In this document: piece by piece, positions 14,578 to 21,389 of the stretch | Position numbering within the stretch: the stretch's first letter is position 1 | Layout of the letters: every line of letters starts with the position of its first letter | DNA from: Gallionellaceae bacterium | GTDB lineage: Bacteria; Pseudomonadota; Gammaproteobacteria; Burkholderiales; Gallionellaceae | Reading direction: 5' to 3' | Assembly: GCA_008080515.1 (NCBI GenBank) | Contig: VIKH01000050.1 | Location: 1 to 33,784, forward strand | Length of the DNA: 33,784 nt | The notes under the pieces: model-generated | What the model saw: the letters and a program-made list of their open reading frames with translations, nothing else | What the model was told of the DNA's origin: nothing | Database searches by the model: none | Position numbers and translations under genes: made by a program

Positions 14578-16278
14578 TCAGTCTTCAACCTGACTGCTGA
14601 TCCGCATCACTTCCGCCACCGTGGTATGCCCCTGGCACATTTGCTCCAGCGCGCGATCCAGCAGTGTTTTGCCCTTCATCGCCTCGCGCGCGGCTTGCAG
14701 AAAATGCGTGGAATCGTGGTGGGCGGCGGCCTCCGCCAGCGGCAGGGTCATCTCCAACATTTCGTACACGCCCATCCGCCCGCTGTAACCGGTGCCGTTG
14801 CAGTGTGAACAGCCGCGCCCGTGCAGCAGCGCGCCCCATTTGTCGCGCCCGACGCCCTCGTGCTCCAGCCACTCGGTTTCCTGCGGCGTAGGTTGGTGCG
14901 GCTCGCTGCAGCTCTCGCACACGCGCCGCAGCAGGCGCTGTGCCAGCACCACCTGCACCGAGGAAGCCACCAGATATTTCGGGATGCCCATGTCCACCAG
15001 GCGGAACAGGGTGCCGGCGGCGTCCCGCGTGTGCAGGGTGGAAAACACCAAGTGCCCGGTCATCGCCGCGCGCAGGCCGATCTGCGCGGTTTCCGCGTCG
15101 CGCATCTCGCCCACCAGGATCACGTCCGGATCCTGGCGCAACGCCGAGCGCAGCACGCGCGAAAAAGTCAGCTCGATTTTCTCGTTCACCTGCACCTGGT
15201 TGATGCCGTGCAAGCGGTATTCCACCGGGTCTTCCACGGTGATGATTTTCTGGTCTATGGTGTTGATTTCGGCCAGCCCCGCATACAGCGTGGTGGTTTT
15301 GCCGCTGCCGGTCGGGCCGGTGACCAGCACCATGCCGCTGCTGCGGCTGATGATTTCGCGGAAGCGTTCCCGCATGTCCGGCGGCATGCCCAGCTTGTCC
15401 AGCGTCAGAAAACTGCCACCCTGGTTGAGCAGGCGCATCACCACCGATTCGCCGTGCTGCGTGGGCATGGTGGAAATACGCACATCCACCACCTGGTCGC
15501 GCACCTTCACGTTGAAGCGGCCATCCTGCGGCAAACGCTTCTCGGAAATATCCAGCCCGGACATCAGCTTCAGCCGCAGCGCCAGCGAAGGGGCAATTTT
15601 GCGGTCCGTTTCGGTCTGCAAATGCAGCGCGCCGTCAATGCGGAAACGGATTTGCAGGCGGGCTTCCTGCGGCTCGATGTGGATGTCGGAAGCGTGGGCC
15701 TGCGTGGCGTCGCTGAATACGGTCTGCAACAGCTTCACTATCGGGGCCTCTTCCAGGCCCACCGTGTCGCCCAGCGCGCCGAAATCAACGGTGTCGCCCA
15801 GGTCTTCGGAGAGCTCGCGCGCCAGTCCGGTGATTTCCTCGGTGCGGCGGTAAACGCGGTCTATGGTTTCCAGCAACTGCCCCTCGGTGACCACCGCCAG
15901 GCTGATGTCGCGCTTGAGGAGGCGGCCGAGCTCGTCGTAAGCGAACAGATCGGTCGGGTCGGCCATGCCGACCAGCAAGGCGCCGTTGCGTTCTTCCAGC
16001 ACCAGCGAGCGCAGGCGTCGCGCCTGGTTTTCAGGCAGGCGGCGCGCGACGTCAAGGCTGGTGTTATAGTATTTGAGCTTGATGTGTGGAATGTCGAGTT
16101 GCCTGCCCAGCGCATCGGAAATCTGGTCTTCGGTCACGAAGGCGTTGTCCACCAGCACCCGCCCCAGCTTGCGCCCGCTGCGTTTCTGTTCATCGAGCGC
16201 GAACGCGAGCTGCTCCTGCGACAGGAGCTTTTGTTGAACCAGCAGATCACCGAGACGAACTTTTTCCGGACGCGCCAT
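14578..16278 (-). CDS. mshE: MshE, pilus extension ATPase with MshEN cyclic di-GMP-binding N-terminus
   Basis: This 566-residue GspE/PilB-family ATPase powers MSHA pilus extension at the cytoplasmic face of the platform. The N-terminal MshEN region contains RLGDLLVQQKLLSQEQ (residues 8-23) and a second copy-like LGRVLVDNAFVTEDQIS (39-55). These are the type of motif that binds cyclic di-GMP in the Vibrio cholerae MshE structure. Walker A GPTGSGKT is at 321-328, the Asp box/Walker B around 384-391 (PDVILVGE) and the His box GHLVFSTLH at 408-416. A CESC...CSHC tetracysteine Zn site follows. GGGGAGA lies six bases before the ATG. As first gene of the cluster it is probably served by the promoter at 16344-16372. 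Confidence 0.95.
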   Translation of the reverse strand: MARPEKVRLGDLLVQQKLLSQEQLAFALDEQKRSGRKLGRVLVDNAFVTEDQISDALGRQLDIPHIKLKYYNTSLDVARRLPENQARRLRSLVLEERNGALLVGMADPTDLFAYDELGRLLKRDISLAVVTEGQLLETIDRVYRRTEEITGLARELSEDLGDTVDFGALGDTVGLEEAPIVKLLQTVFSDATQAHASDIHIEPQEARLQIRFRIDGALHLQTETDRKIAPSLALRLKLMSGLDISEKRLPQDGRFNVKVRDQVVDVRISTMPTQHGESVVMRLLNQGGSFLTLDKLGMPPDMRERFREIISRSSGMVLVTGPTGSGKTTTLYAGLAEINTIDQKIITVEDPVEYRLHGINQVQVNEKIELTFSRVLRSALRQDPDVILVGEMRDAETAQIGLRAAMTGHLVFSTLHTRDAAGTLFRLVDMGIPKYLVASSVQVVLAQRLLRRVCESCSEPHQPTPQETEWLEHEGVGRDKWGALLHGRGCSHCNGTGYSGRMGVYEMLEMTLPLAEAAAHHDSTHFLQAAREAMKGKTLLDRALEQMCQGHTTVAEVMRISSQVED

Positions 16279-16343
16279 AATATCTCCCCGAATTCAGATA
16301 GCAGCCCGCTCGTTATTGTTTGTCCGCGCCGGGTGCAGGCGGC

Positions 16344-16372
16344 AAGGTAGCCTGTTTTCGTACCGCTGACAA
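16344..16372 (-). promoter_or_regulatory. Candidate promoter for the mshE-led operon
   Basis: The minus strand reads TTGTCA (16372-16367; five of six to the -35 consensus), a 17-base spacer, then TACCTT (16349-16344; three of six to -10). It lies in the 114-base divergent gap between mshE and trmL. The -10 match is poor, so it may need an activator or may not be the real promoter. Confidence 0.35.
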
Positions 16373-16392
16373 GCTCCAGCCATGCTCAAACC

Positions 16393-16857
16393 ATGTTCCA
16401 TGTGATTCTTTACCAGCCTGAGATTCCGCCCAACACCGGCAACGTCATCCGCCTGTGCGCCAACACCGGGGCGCAGTTGCACCTGATCCGCCCGCTCGGC
16501 TTCGATCTGGACGATAAACAGTTGCGCCGCGCCGGGCTGGATTATCACGAATACGCCTATGTGCGGGCACACGACAGCCTGGAGGCCTGCCTGCAAACGC
16601 TGCCGGGCGCACGCCTGCTCGCCTTTACCACCAAGGGCGCACAGCCTTACCACGAGGTAAGTTACCGGGCCGGTGATGCCTTGCTGTTCGGGCCGGAGAG
16701 CCGGGGTTTGCCGCCGGAGATACTGGATTCATTGCCGCCGGAGCGGCGTCTGCGCCTGCCGATGCTGCCGCACAGCCGCAGCCTGAATTTATCCAACACC
16801 GTGGCGGTGGCGGTGTTTGAGGCGTGGCGGCAGTGCGGGTTTGGGGGCGCGGCGTGA
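16393..16857 (+). CDS. trmL: TrmL, tRNA (cytidine/uridine(34)-2'-O)-methyltransferase
   Basis: The 154-residue protein is a single-domain SPOUT methyltransferase that uses S-adenosylmethionine to 2'-O-methylate the wobble base of certain leucine tRNAs. Visible motifs are [21 protein letters not shown] at the N-terminus (cut here at its key residues N15, N18, R21), [11 protein letters not shown] in the middle and the knot segment [20 protein letters not shown] near residues 124-143. All three are diagnostic of TrmL/YibK. Length is normal. It is divergent from mshE. In many betaproteobacteria trmL lies next to gpsA; here 4.5 kb of accessory DNA separates them. Confidence 0.95.
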   Translation: MFHVILYQPEIPPNTGNVIRLCANTGAQLHLIRPLGFDLDDKQLRRAGLDYHEYAYVRAHDSLEACLQTLPGARLLAFTTKGAQPYHEVSYRAGDALLFGPESRGLPPEILDSLPPERRLRLPMLPHSRSLNLSNTVAVAVFEAWRQCGFGGAA

Positions 16858-16920
16858 GAAGGGAAGCCTGACGAGTCCGCAGCGCGAACTATTGACCCGG
16901 CATGTAAACAGTATCAGTTT

Positions 16921-16949
16921 CGTCATTCCGGGCTTGACCCGGAATCCAG
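16921..16949. repeat. Short dispersed palindrome (ATTCCGGG type)
   Basis: CGTCATTCCGGG-CTTGA-CCCGGAAT followed by CCAG forms a perfect 8-bp stem with a five-base loop. The same CGTCATTCCGG...CCGGAATCCAG pattern appears again at 26126-26152. It is a common intergenic repeat type in proteobacteria. Here it has been drawn into the frameshifted tail of the vapC-like gene. Confidence 0.7.
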
Positions 16950-17429
16950 CGATAACAAACATCCGCGTCGTTGAACTGCTTGGGCGGCTCGGCAAAAAGG
17001 GTGCTCTATGCGGCAAAAGGGTTGATTACAACCAGGCACAGCAATGTGCTGGCCGCTTTGCATATCTTCGGTCAAGAGTTCTGACGCTCCCGAACGTTCG
17101 GCGGCAGCAATAATCATCCCGTCCCAAAATGATGTTTGCCATGCATCTGCAATTTCCGATGCGCGGATAATCATTTCGCCGTCGGCTCCGGTTTTGACCC
17201 ACGGCAAATAGGTTCGCACAACTTCGCGGGCCACTGCGGCCGGTAACGGCTGCGGGATTTTTTTCGTGACATTGACGAAAAACTCCTGTAACACCTGTAC
17301 GCTCAAACAGCCGCTCTTCTGGTTCCAGAGGTCTGTCAATATCCGTTTTGCCTTGTCGTGTTTGACCCCGGCATCCCGGTCATGCGCGTAAATCAGAATG
17401 TTGGTGTCAACGAAGCGAAGCGCGGTCAT
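16923..17429 (-). CDS. VapC-like PIN-domain toxin with frameshifted C-terminus
   Basis: The protein starts MTALRFVDTNILIYAHDRD. PIN-domain acidic residues are present: D8, E49 (VLQEFF), D103 (FWDGMI) and D122 (LLTEDM), so the ribonuclease site appears complete. The family normally ends shortly after LLTEDMQxGQ.IA with ...INPF. Here, after GQHIA the frame slips: the expected LVVINPFAA and a stop at 17006 are found in the next frame. Meanwhile the open frame runs on about 40 residues through a dispersed repeat to 16923. The ancestral length (17429-17006) is one base more than a multiple of three. It overlaps the upstream antitoxin-like gene by 23 bases. Toxin activity is inferred from family and arrangement. 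Confidence 0.8.
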   Translation of the reverse strand: MTALRFVDTNILIYAHDRDAGVKHDKAKRILTDLWNQKSGCLSVQVLQEFFVNVTKKIPQPLPAAVAREVVRTYLPWVKTGADGEMIIRASEIADAWQTSFWDGMIIAAAERSGASELLTEDMQSGQHIAVPGCNQPFCRIEHPFCRAAQAVQRRGCLLSLDSGSSPE

Positions 17430-17652
17430 GGAGCGTCTCCCGGCTTTTTATGCCAAGCCCGCCAAGCGGCCACGATTGTTCGAGCATCGCCAGCGCAATC
17501 TGTTTGGAATGCTCGTAGCGGCGGGTTTTTCCAATCTTCTCGCACAATTCTCCGGCCAGCATAGCGCTGACGCTGATGCCTTGTTGAGCGGCAAAAACGC
17601 GCGCAGCCGAGAGTATCTCCCGGTCAAGCGCAAGTGTTATGTTCTGTTTCAT
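17407..17652 (-). CDS. VapB-like antitoxin
   Basis: Starting at ATG 17652 (MKQNITLALDREILSAARVF), the product is 81 residues with a ribbon-helix-helix-like N-terminus (NITLALDREILSAARVFAAQ) and a C-terminal toxin-binding tail. A GTG three codons upstream is a less likely start. It lies immediately upstream of, and overlaps by 23 bases, the PIN-domain gene, which is the standard antitoxin-toxin order. A perfect inverted repeat 25 bases upstream (17677-17693) is the probable autoregulatory operator. It would neutralise the toxin by direct binding and repress the pair. Confidence 0.75.
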   Translation of the reverse strand: MKQNITLALDREILSAARVFAAQQGISVSAMLAGELCEKIGKTRRYEHSKQIALAMLEQSWPLGGLGIKSRETLHDRASLR

Positions 17653-17676
17653 GGGCTGCACCCAGTCAAAATAAAC

Positions 17677-17693
17677 GCACGTATATTACGTGC
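17677..17693. promoter_or_regulatory. Palindromic operator upstream of the vapBC-like pair
   Basis: GCACGTA-TAT-TACGTGC is a perfect 7+7 bp inverted repeat with a three-base spacer. On the minus strand it contains TAATAT, a possible -10 element, so repressor binding would block transcription. Position (25 bases before the antitoxin ATG) fits antitoxin autoregulation. Confidence 0.6.
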
Positions 17694-17771
17694 TAACAGG
17701 GTTGTTTGCCAGTTATTCCGCGACAGTTATTCCGATTCCAGTTCAGGGCTAATTTGTTCCTCAAATAATTA

Positions 17772-18816
17772 CCTGATTAGCCACAAAGTTCAGCAGGCTC
17801 ATCTATTGAGCCTGTCGGTGTAGATAATAAGCGCATTCCAACAAAAGGAGATGCGCGATGGGTATCAACAAGATTCAGTTTCAAAAAGGGTTGTCGATGG
17901 CGGAGTTCATGGAACGTTATGGGACGGAGGAGAAGTGCCAGGCCGCGCTCGTGGGCTCGCGCTGGCCGTCCGGGTTTGTCTGTCCGGAGTGTGGCGGGGA
18001 GCGGCATAGCACCTTTGAGCGCAAAGGGTTGCGGTACTGGCAATGTACTGCGTGCCGGGAGCAGACCACCGCGATCTGCGGCACGATTTTTCAAGCGACC
18101 AAGCTGCCGCTGACACGCTGGTTTCTGGCGATGCACCTGCTGAGCCAATCGAAGAACAGCGTTTCGGCGCTGGAACTCAAGCGCCACTTGGGCGTGCGCT
18201 ACAAAACCGCCTGGCTGATGAAGCATAAGCTGATGCAGGTCATGAGTGTGCGTGAGGGGTCGCGCCAACTCGATGGGCGCGTCGAGATCGACGACGCCTA
18301 TCTGGGCGGCGAGTTGCCCGGCGGCAAGAGCGGGCGGGGCTCGGGAAACAAGGTGCCCTTCATTGCCGCCGTGCAGACTACCGAAACCGGCCACCCGCTG
18401 TTCGCTTGCCTGACCAGGCTGGAATTCACCAAAGGCGCGATGGCCGAGTGGGCGAAGAAGTCGCTGTCCGCTCGGGCGCACGTTGTTTCCGATGGCTTGT
18501 GGTGTTTCAGGGCCGTCACGGCGTCGGGCGCGAGCCATGACCGCACCGTCACGGGCGGAGGCGCCGCCAGCGCGAAGCTGGGGAAATTTCGCGCGGTCAA
18601 CACCCTCTTGAGCAATTTGAAGACCGCGTTTTCCGGTACCTACCATGCGTTCAATTTTTCCAAGTACGCCCATCGCTACCTCGCCGAAATCCAATATCGA
18701 TTTAACCGCCGCTTCGACTTGTCGGTCATTCTGCGCCGCCTGCTTCGAGCATCCGCCGTTACTTCGCCATATCCAGAGCGCCTTATTCGCGCGGCTGAAC
18801 ATTGTGGCTAATCAGG
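17772..18816 (+). mobile_element. IS1595-family insertion sequence, complete, 1,045 bp
   Basis: Terminal inverted repeats of 22 bases begin CCTGATTAGCCACAA at 17772 and, as reverse complement, at 18816; they match at 21 of 22 positions. The element is flanked on both sides by the perfect 8-bp duplication AATAATTA (17764-17771 and 18817-18824), the target-site length expected for IS1595. One transposase gene fills the element, and its stop codon lies inside the right repeat. Intact ends, intact transposase and a perfect duplication suggest a recent insertion. The target is an AT-rich intergenic site, and no gene is visibly broken. Confidence 0.95.
17858..18811 (+). CDS. IS1595-family (ISXO2-like) transposase
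   Basis: The 317-residue transposase starts MGINKIQFQKGLSMAEFMER with AAAAGGAG shortly upstream. An N-terminal zinc ribbon (C42-C45 and C63-C66) is followed by a conserved helical segment TIFQATKLPLTRWFLAMHLL. The ISXO2-like catalytic domain has Asp at GRVEIDDAYLGG (145/146) and at VVSDGLWCF (212). The C-terminal GTYHAFNFSKYAHRYLAEIQ segment supplies the remaining active-site region. Length is typical and there is no frameshift. Confidence 0.95.
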   Translation: MGINKIQFQKGLSMAEFMERYGTEEKCQAALVGSRWPSGFVCPECGGERHSTFERKGLRYWQCTACREQTTAICGTIFQATKLPLTRWFLAMHLLSQSKNSVSALELKRHLGVRYKTAWLMKHKLMQVMSVREGSRQLDGRVEIDDAYLGGELPGGKSGRGSGNKVPFIAAVQTTETGHPLFACLTRLEFTKGAMAEWAKKSLSARAHVVSDGLWCFRAVTASGASHDRTVTGGGAASAKLGKFRAVNTLLSNLKTAFSGTYHAFNFSKYAHRYLAEIQYRFNRRFDLSVILRRLLRASAVTSPYPERLIRAAEHCG

Positions 18817-18840
18817 AATAATTATGTTTAAAATCAATAA

Positions 18841-18919
18841 ACGTAGGGTGGGCACGTTTTTGTGCCCACGCGGTCACCAATCCGCGTGGGCAGACGATAA
18901 AGCTGTCTGCCCACCCTAC
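18841..18919. repeat. Nested-hairpin repeat CGTAGGGTGGGCA...TGCCCACCCTACG
   Basis: The 79-bp unit is bounded by perfect 13-bp inverted ends. Inside, complementary GTGGGCA and TGCCCAC segments alternate four times, so it can fold in three mutually exclusive ways: GTGGGCAC/GTGCCCAC (8 bp), GCCCACGCGG/CCGCGTGGGC (10 bp) or GTGGGCAGAC/GTCTGCCCAC (10 bp). It is a mobile-repeat (REP/MITE-like) sequence, 17 bases beyond the IS target duplication. The whole 318-base stretch 18812-19129 has no gene: it holds the IS end, this repeat, and the promoter region of the PEP-CTERM gene. Confidence 0.8.
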
Positions 18920-19007
18920 GATTATTTTGAGAACAAATTTACCCTGGATTCCAGCTTGAAAGTAAGACAGGCACGATTGCCGCGCCACCCAAGCTAAAGG
19001 TGTGTAC

Positions 19008-19053
19008 TTGTACTTCAGTACAATTGACATCCCCCCCCCGTGCACACAATAAA
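19008..19053 (+). promoter_or_regulatory. Promoter of the PEP-CTERM gene with operator palindrome and C9 spacer tract
   Basis: A perfect -35 TTGACA (19024-19029) is followed by a spacer that contains nine consecutive C (19031-19039), then AATAAA (19048-19053, four of six to -10) at 18-base spacing. The palindrome TTGTACTTCAGTACAA (19008-19023) abuts the -35 box, centred about 44 bases before the likely start site, where an activator dimer would sit. Losing one C would give the optimal 17-base spacer. Identified by eye; the start site is unmapped. Confidence 0.5.
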
Positions 19054-19129
19054 CCGCACAATCTGGCAGATCGGGTAAGACCCGTGCCGGGTTGGTCAAA
19101 ATTTTCATTCAACTACAAAGGGAGGAATC

Positions 19130-20248
19130 ATGCGATCCATTGTTACCGCGCTCACCGCGCTCGCTCTGGGCATTGCCTGCAACACCGCTTCCGCCGCATA
19201 CACCATCACCGACCTCGGCTCTTTGGGCGGGTGGGAAACCCACGCTTTGGGCCTCAATGATTCCGGGCAAGTGGTGGGTTGGTCCCGGAATGGTACAGGC
19301 ACACAGCGCGCCTTTATTTACAGCAACGGCGTCATGACGGATCTCGGCTTGCCGGGAGGAATGAGCGGCTATGCAAGAAATATCAACAATGCCGGGCAGG
19401 TAGTGGGAGATAACTGGTCTACAAGCCGTGGTTATCTTTACAGCAACGGCGTCATGTCAGAGATCGGGACACTGGGTGGGCCGCATAGTAATGCTTGGGG
19501 CATCAACGATGCCGGGCAGGTGGCGGGTGGGGTTTTTACGGCAGGAAACCCAGATGTCCGTGCATATATCTACAGCGGTGGCGTTATGAATGTTCTCGGC
19601 ACCCTGGGTGGCTCATACAGTCAAGCCACAGCTATCAACAATGCCGGGCAGGTGGTTGGGGATTCTAGAACGACGGGAAATGCTGCGATGCAAGCTTTCC
19701 TCTACAGCAACGGCGTCATGACGAACCTTGGCACGCTGGGTGGGGCGAATAGTACAGCGCTGAGCATGAATGATGCCGGGCAGGCGGCGGGGGTGGCTAA
19801 CACGGCTGGAGGTGAACAGCATGCCTTTCTCTACAGCAACGGTGTCATGACGGACCTTGGCACACAGGGCGGGTCATATAGCAACGCTTGGGGCATCAAT
19901 AATGCCGGGCTAGTGGTGGGAGAAACGGGTAGCCATGGTATTGATTTTGGTATGCCCGATCACCACAAGCACGCTTTCATTTACAGCGGCGGCGCTATGA
20001 TCGACCTCAACAGCCTGATTGATGCGGGGTCGGGGTGGTATCTGTACCGGGCGGCTGACATCAACAACAACGGGCAAATCTCTGGCACGGGCATGTACAA
20101 CGGCCAGTACCGCGCCTTCCTGCTGACGCCTGACGCTCCGCCGCCGCCTGTGCCAGAACCCGAAACCTACGCCATGCTGCTGGCCGGGCTGGGGTTGATG
20201 GGTGTTGTCGGGCGGCACAGAAAAGGGATGGGCGGGCAAACGGCGTAG
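19130..20248 (+). CDS. PEP-CTERM surface protein with HAF repeats
   Basis: The 372-residue protein has a Sec signal peptide (MRSIVTALTALALGIACNTASA) and about seven repeats built on INNAGQVVG and YSNGVMTDLGTLGG. It ends with a PEP-CTERM sorting signal (VPEPETYAMLLAGLGLMG, then a basic tail RHRKG). The repeats are of the extracellular HAF type. PEP-CTERM proteins are processed by an exosortase and delivered to the cell surface or extracellular matrix; no exosortase gene is in the window. GGGAGGA lies before the ATG. At DNA level, near-identical 20-base words recur at 120-132-base spacing (e.g. from 19321, 19441, 19573, 19705, 19834), so repeat number could change by recombination. Specific function unknown. 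Confidence 0.88.
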   Translation: MRSIVTALTALALGIACNTASAAYTITDLGSLGGWETHALGLNDSGQVVGWSRNGTGTQRAFIYSNGVMTDLGLPGGMSGYARNINNAGQVVGDNWSTSRGYLYSNGVMSEIGTLGGPHSNAWGINDAGQVAGGVFTAGNPDVRAYIYSGGVMNVLGTLGGSYSQATAINNAGQVVGDSRTTGNAAMQAFLYSNGVMTNLGTLGGANSTALSMNDAGQAAGVANTAGGEQHAFLYSNGVMTDLGTQGGSYSNAWGINNAGLVVGETGSHGIDFGMPDHHKHAFIYSGGAMIDLNSLIDAGSGWYLYRAADINNNGQISGTGMYNGQYRAFLLTPDAPPPPVPEPETYAMLLAGLGLMGVVGRHRKGMGGQTA

Positions 20249-20265
20249 CCCTTTCGCTCAATGAT

Positions 20266-20300
20266 GGTTATACTACAAAAACTACGTTTGTAGTATAACC
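20266..20300. promoter_or_regulatory. 14+14 bp perfect palindrome abutting a start codon
   Basis: GGTTATACTACAAA - AACTACG - TTTGTAGTATAACC is a perfect inverted repeat ending two bases before the ATG of the next gene. It contains TATACT (20269-20274), a five-of-six match to a -10 box, and it occupies the place where a ribosome binding site would be. It may be an operator for an autoregulated gene or an RNA hairpin that hides the start codon. Confidence 0.6.
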
Positions 20301-20302
20301 AC

Positions 20303-21355
20303 ATGAACGATCTCTACCGCGATTTATCCCCCGGCGCGCAGGCCGCATATGCGGAGTTGTTCGATGTCGCGCGCGCGCACGACCTGCATCGCTCGGTTTC
20401 CGATCTGAACGGCAGTTTTGCATCCAAGGAGGTCAAGAGGCGTAAATACTGGTATTTCCAGTTCCGCGATATTGGCGGCGGGGTTCGCCAGATTTATGCC
20501 GGGCCGGATAGCGAAGGTTTGCGGGCGCTGGTCGCCAAGACGGGCAGCAAGCCCGCACGGGGTGTCACGCCGCTGGCGAAAGCCGCAATTGCGCTGGGGT
20601 GCGCGCGCGTTGTTCCGGCGCACTTCAGGATTATTCGCAGGCTTTCCGAATACGGGTTTTTCAGCGCGGGCGGGGTATTGGTGGGAACGCACGCATTTCT
20701 GGCCATGGGCAATATGCTGGGCGTGTCGTGGTGTGACAGCACCGGGACGCAGGATGTGGATTTCGCGCACCCCGGAAAGAACATCTCGATCGCGTTGCCA
20801 TCCACCATCAAAATAGACGTTCACGCGGCGATCGAATCGCTTGCGCTGGGGTTGCTGCCGATCACCTCATTTGCGGGCAATGCGGGGGCGACCTACATCA
20901 ACCCGTCGCGCCCGGACTTGCGGGTGGATTTCCTGACCATGCGGCATCGTGGCGGGGATGCGCCAGTAGTCGTGCCCAATTTGAACATAGCGCTGCAACC
21001 GTTGAAATTCATGGAATTTTCAATGGAGCATCCGGTGCAGATGGCGATCGTTTGCGATGAGGGCGCGTTCACGGTAAACGCCCCGATTCCGTCCCGTTAT
21101 GCCTTGCACAAGCTGGTGGTCTGGGGCGAGCGCAACAAGGCTTTTCGCACCAAGGCAAACAAGGACTTGAGGCAGGCGGCGGCGCTGATTTCCTACTTTG
21201 CGCACCATCAACCGGAAGATCTTGTGCAGGCATGGCAAGACATGGTTACGCGCGGCAGGGGTTGGAAAAAGCGCGTGCGCGAAGGGGTGCGGGCGCTTGC
21301 CCTGGCTTATCCGGACCGACCGGAATTCGTCAGTCTTGCAGCAGAAACTGGGTAG
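20303..21355 (+). CDS. Nucleotidyltransferase-fold protein (GSU2403-like)
   Basis: The 350-residue protein has a central nucleotidyltransferase motif: GVLVGTHAFLAMGNMLG (residues 124-140), D151 and D153 in TQDVDFA, and a third Asp at 209 (LRVDFLT). The catalytic triad seems complete. The N-terminal ~100 residues are helical, with RKYWYFQFRD, and the C-terminus is also helical and basic. Proteins of this layout are annotated as GSU2403-family nucleotidyltransferase-fold proteins and are of unknown function. It lies alone in the accessory patch, convergent with gpsA. No Shine-Dalgarno sequence is visible because a palindrome covers that position. It is unrelated in sequence to the smaller nucleotidyltransferase-fold protein at 11113-11613. 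Confidence 0.75.
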   Translation: MNDLYRDLSPGAQAAYAELFDVARAHDLHRSVSDLNGSFASKEVKRRKYWYFQFRDIGGGVRQIYAGPDSEGLRALVAKTGSKPARGVTPLAKAAIALGCARVVPAHFRIIRRLSEYGFFSAGGVLVGTHAFLAMGNMLGVSWCDSTGTQDVDFAHPGKNISIALPSTIKIDVHAAIESLALGLLPITSFAGNAGATYINPSRPDLRVDFLTMRHRGGDAPVVVPNLNIALQPLKFMEFSMEHPVQMAIVCDEGAFTVNAPIPSRYALHKLVVWGERNKAFRTKANKDLRQAAALISYFAHHQPEDLVQAWQDMVTRGRGWKKRVREGVRALALAYPDRPEFVSLAAETG

Positions 21356-21389
21356 CGGGCCATGCGGCATGCGGATTTGAGGGTGCCTG

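Noticed and set aside
14821-16350. 509-codon open frame opposite mshE
   Set aside because: Antisense shadow of an unmistakable ATPase gene; biased composition and no motif.
17777-18802. 341-codon frame antisense to the transposase
   Set aside because: Lies wholly inside the IS opposite a well-identified transposase; no domain recognised.
19319-19990. CRISPR-like array in the spaced repeats
   Set aside because: The repeats are in frame, encode HAF protein repeats and the intervals are coding, not unique spacers of constant length.
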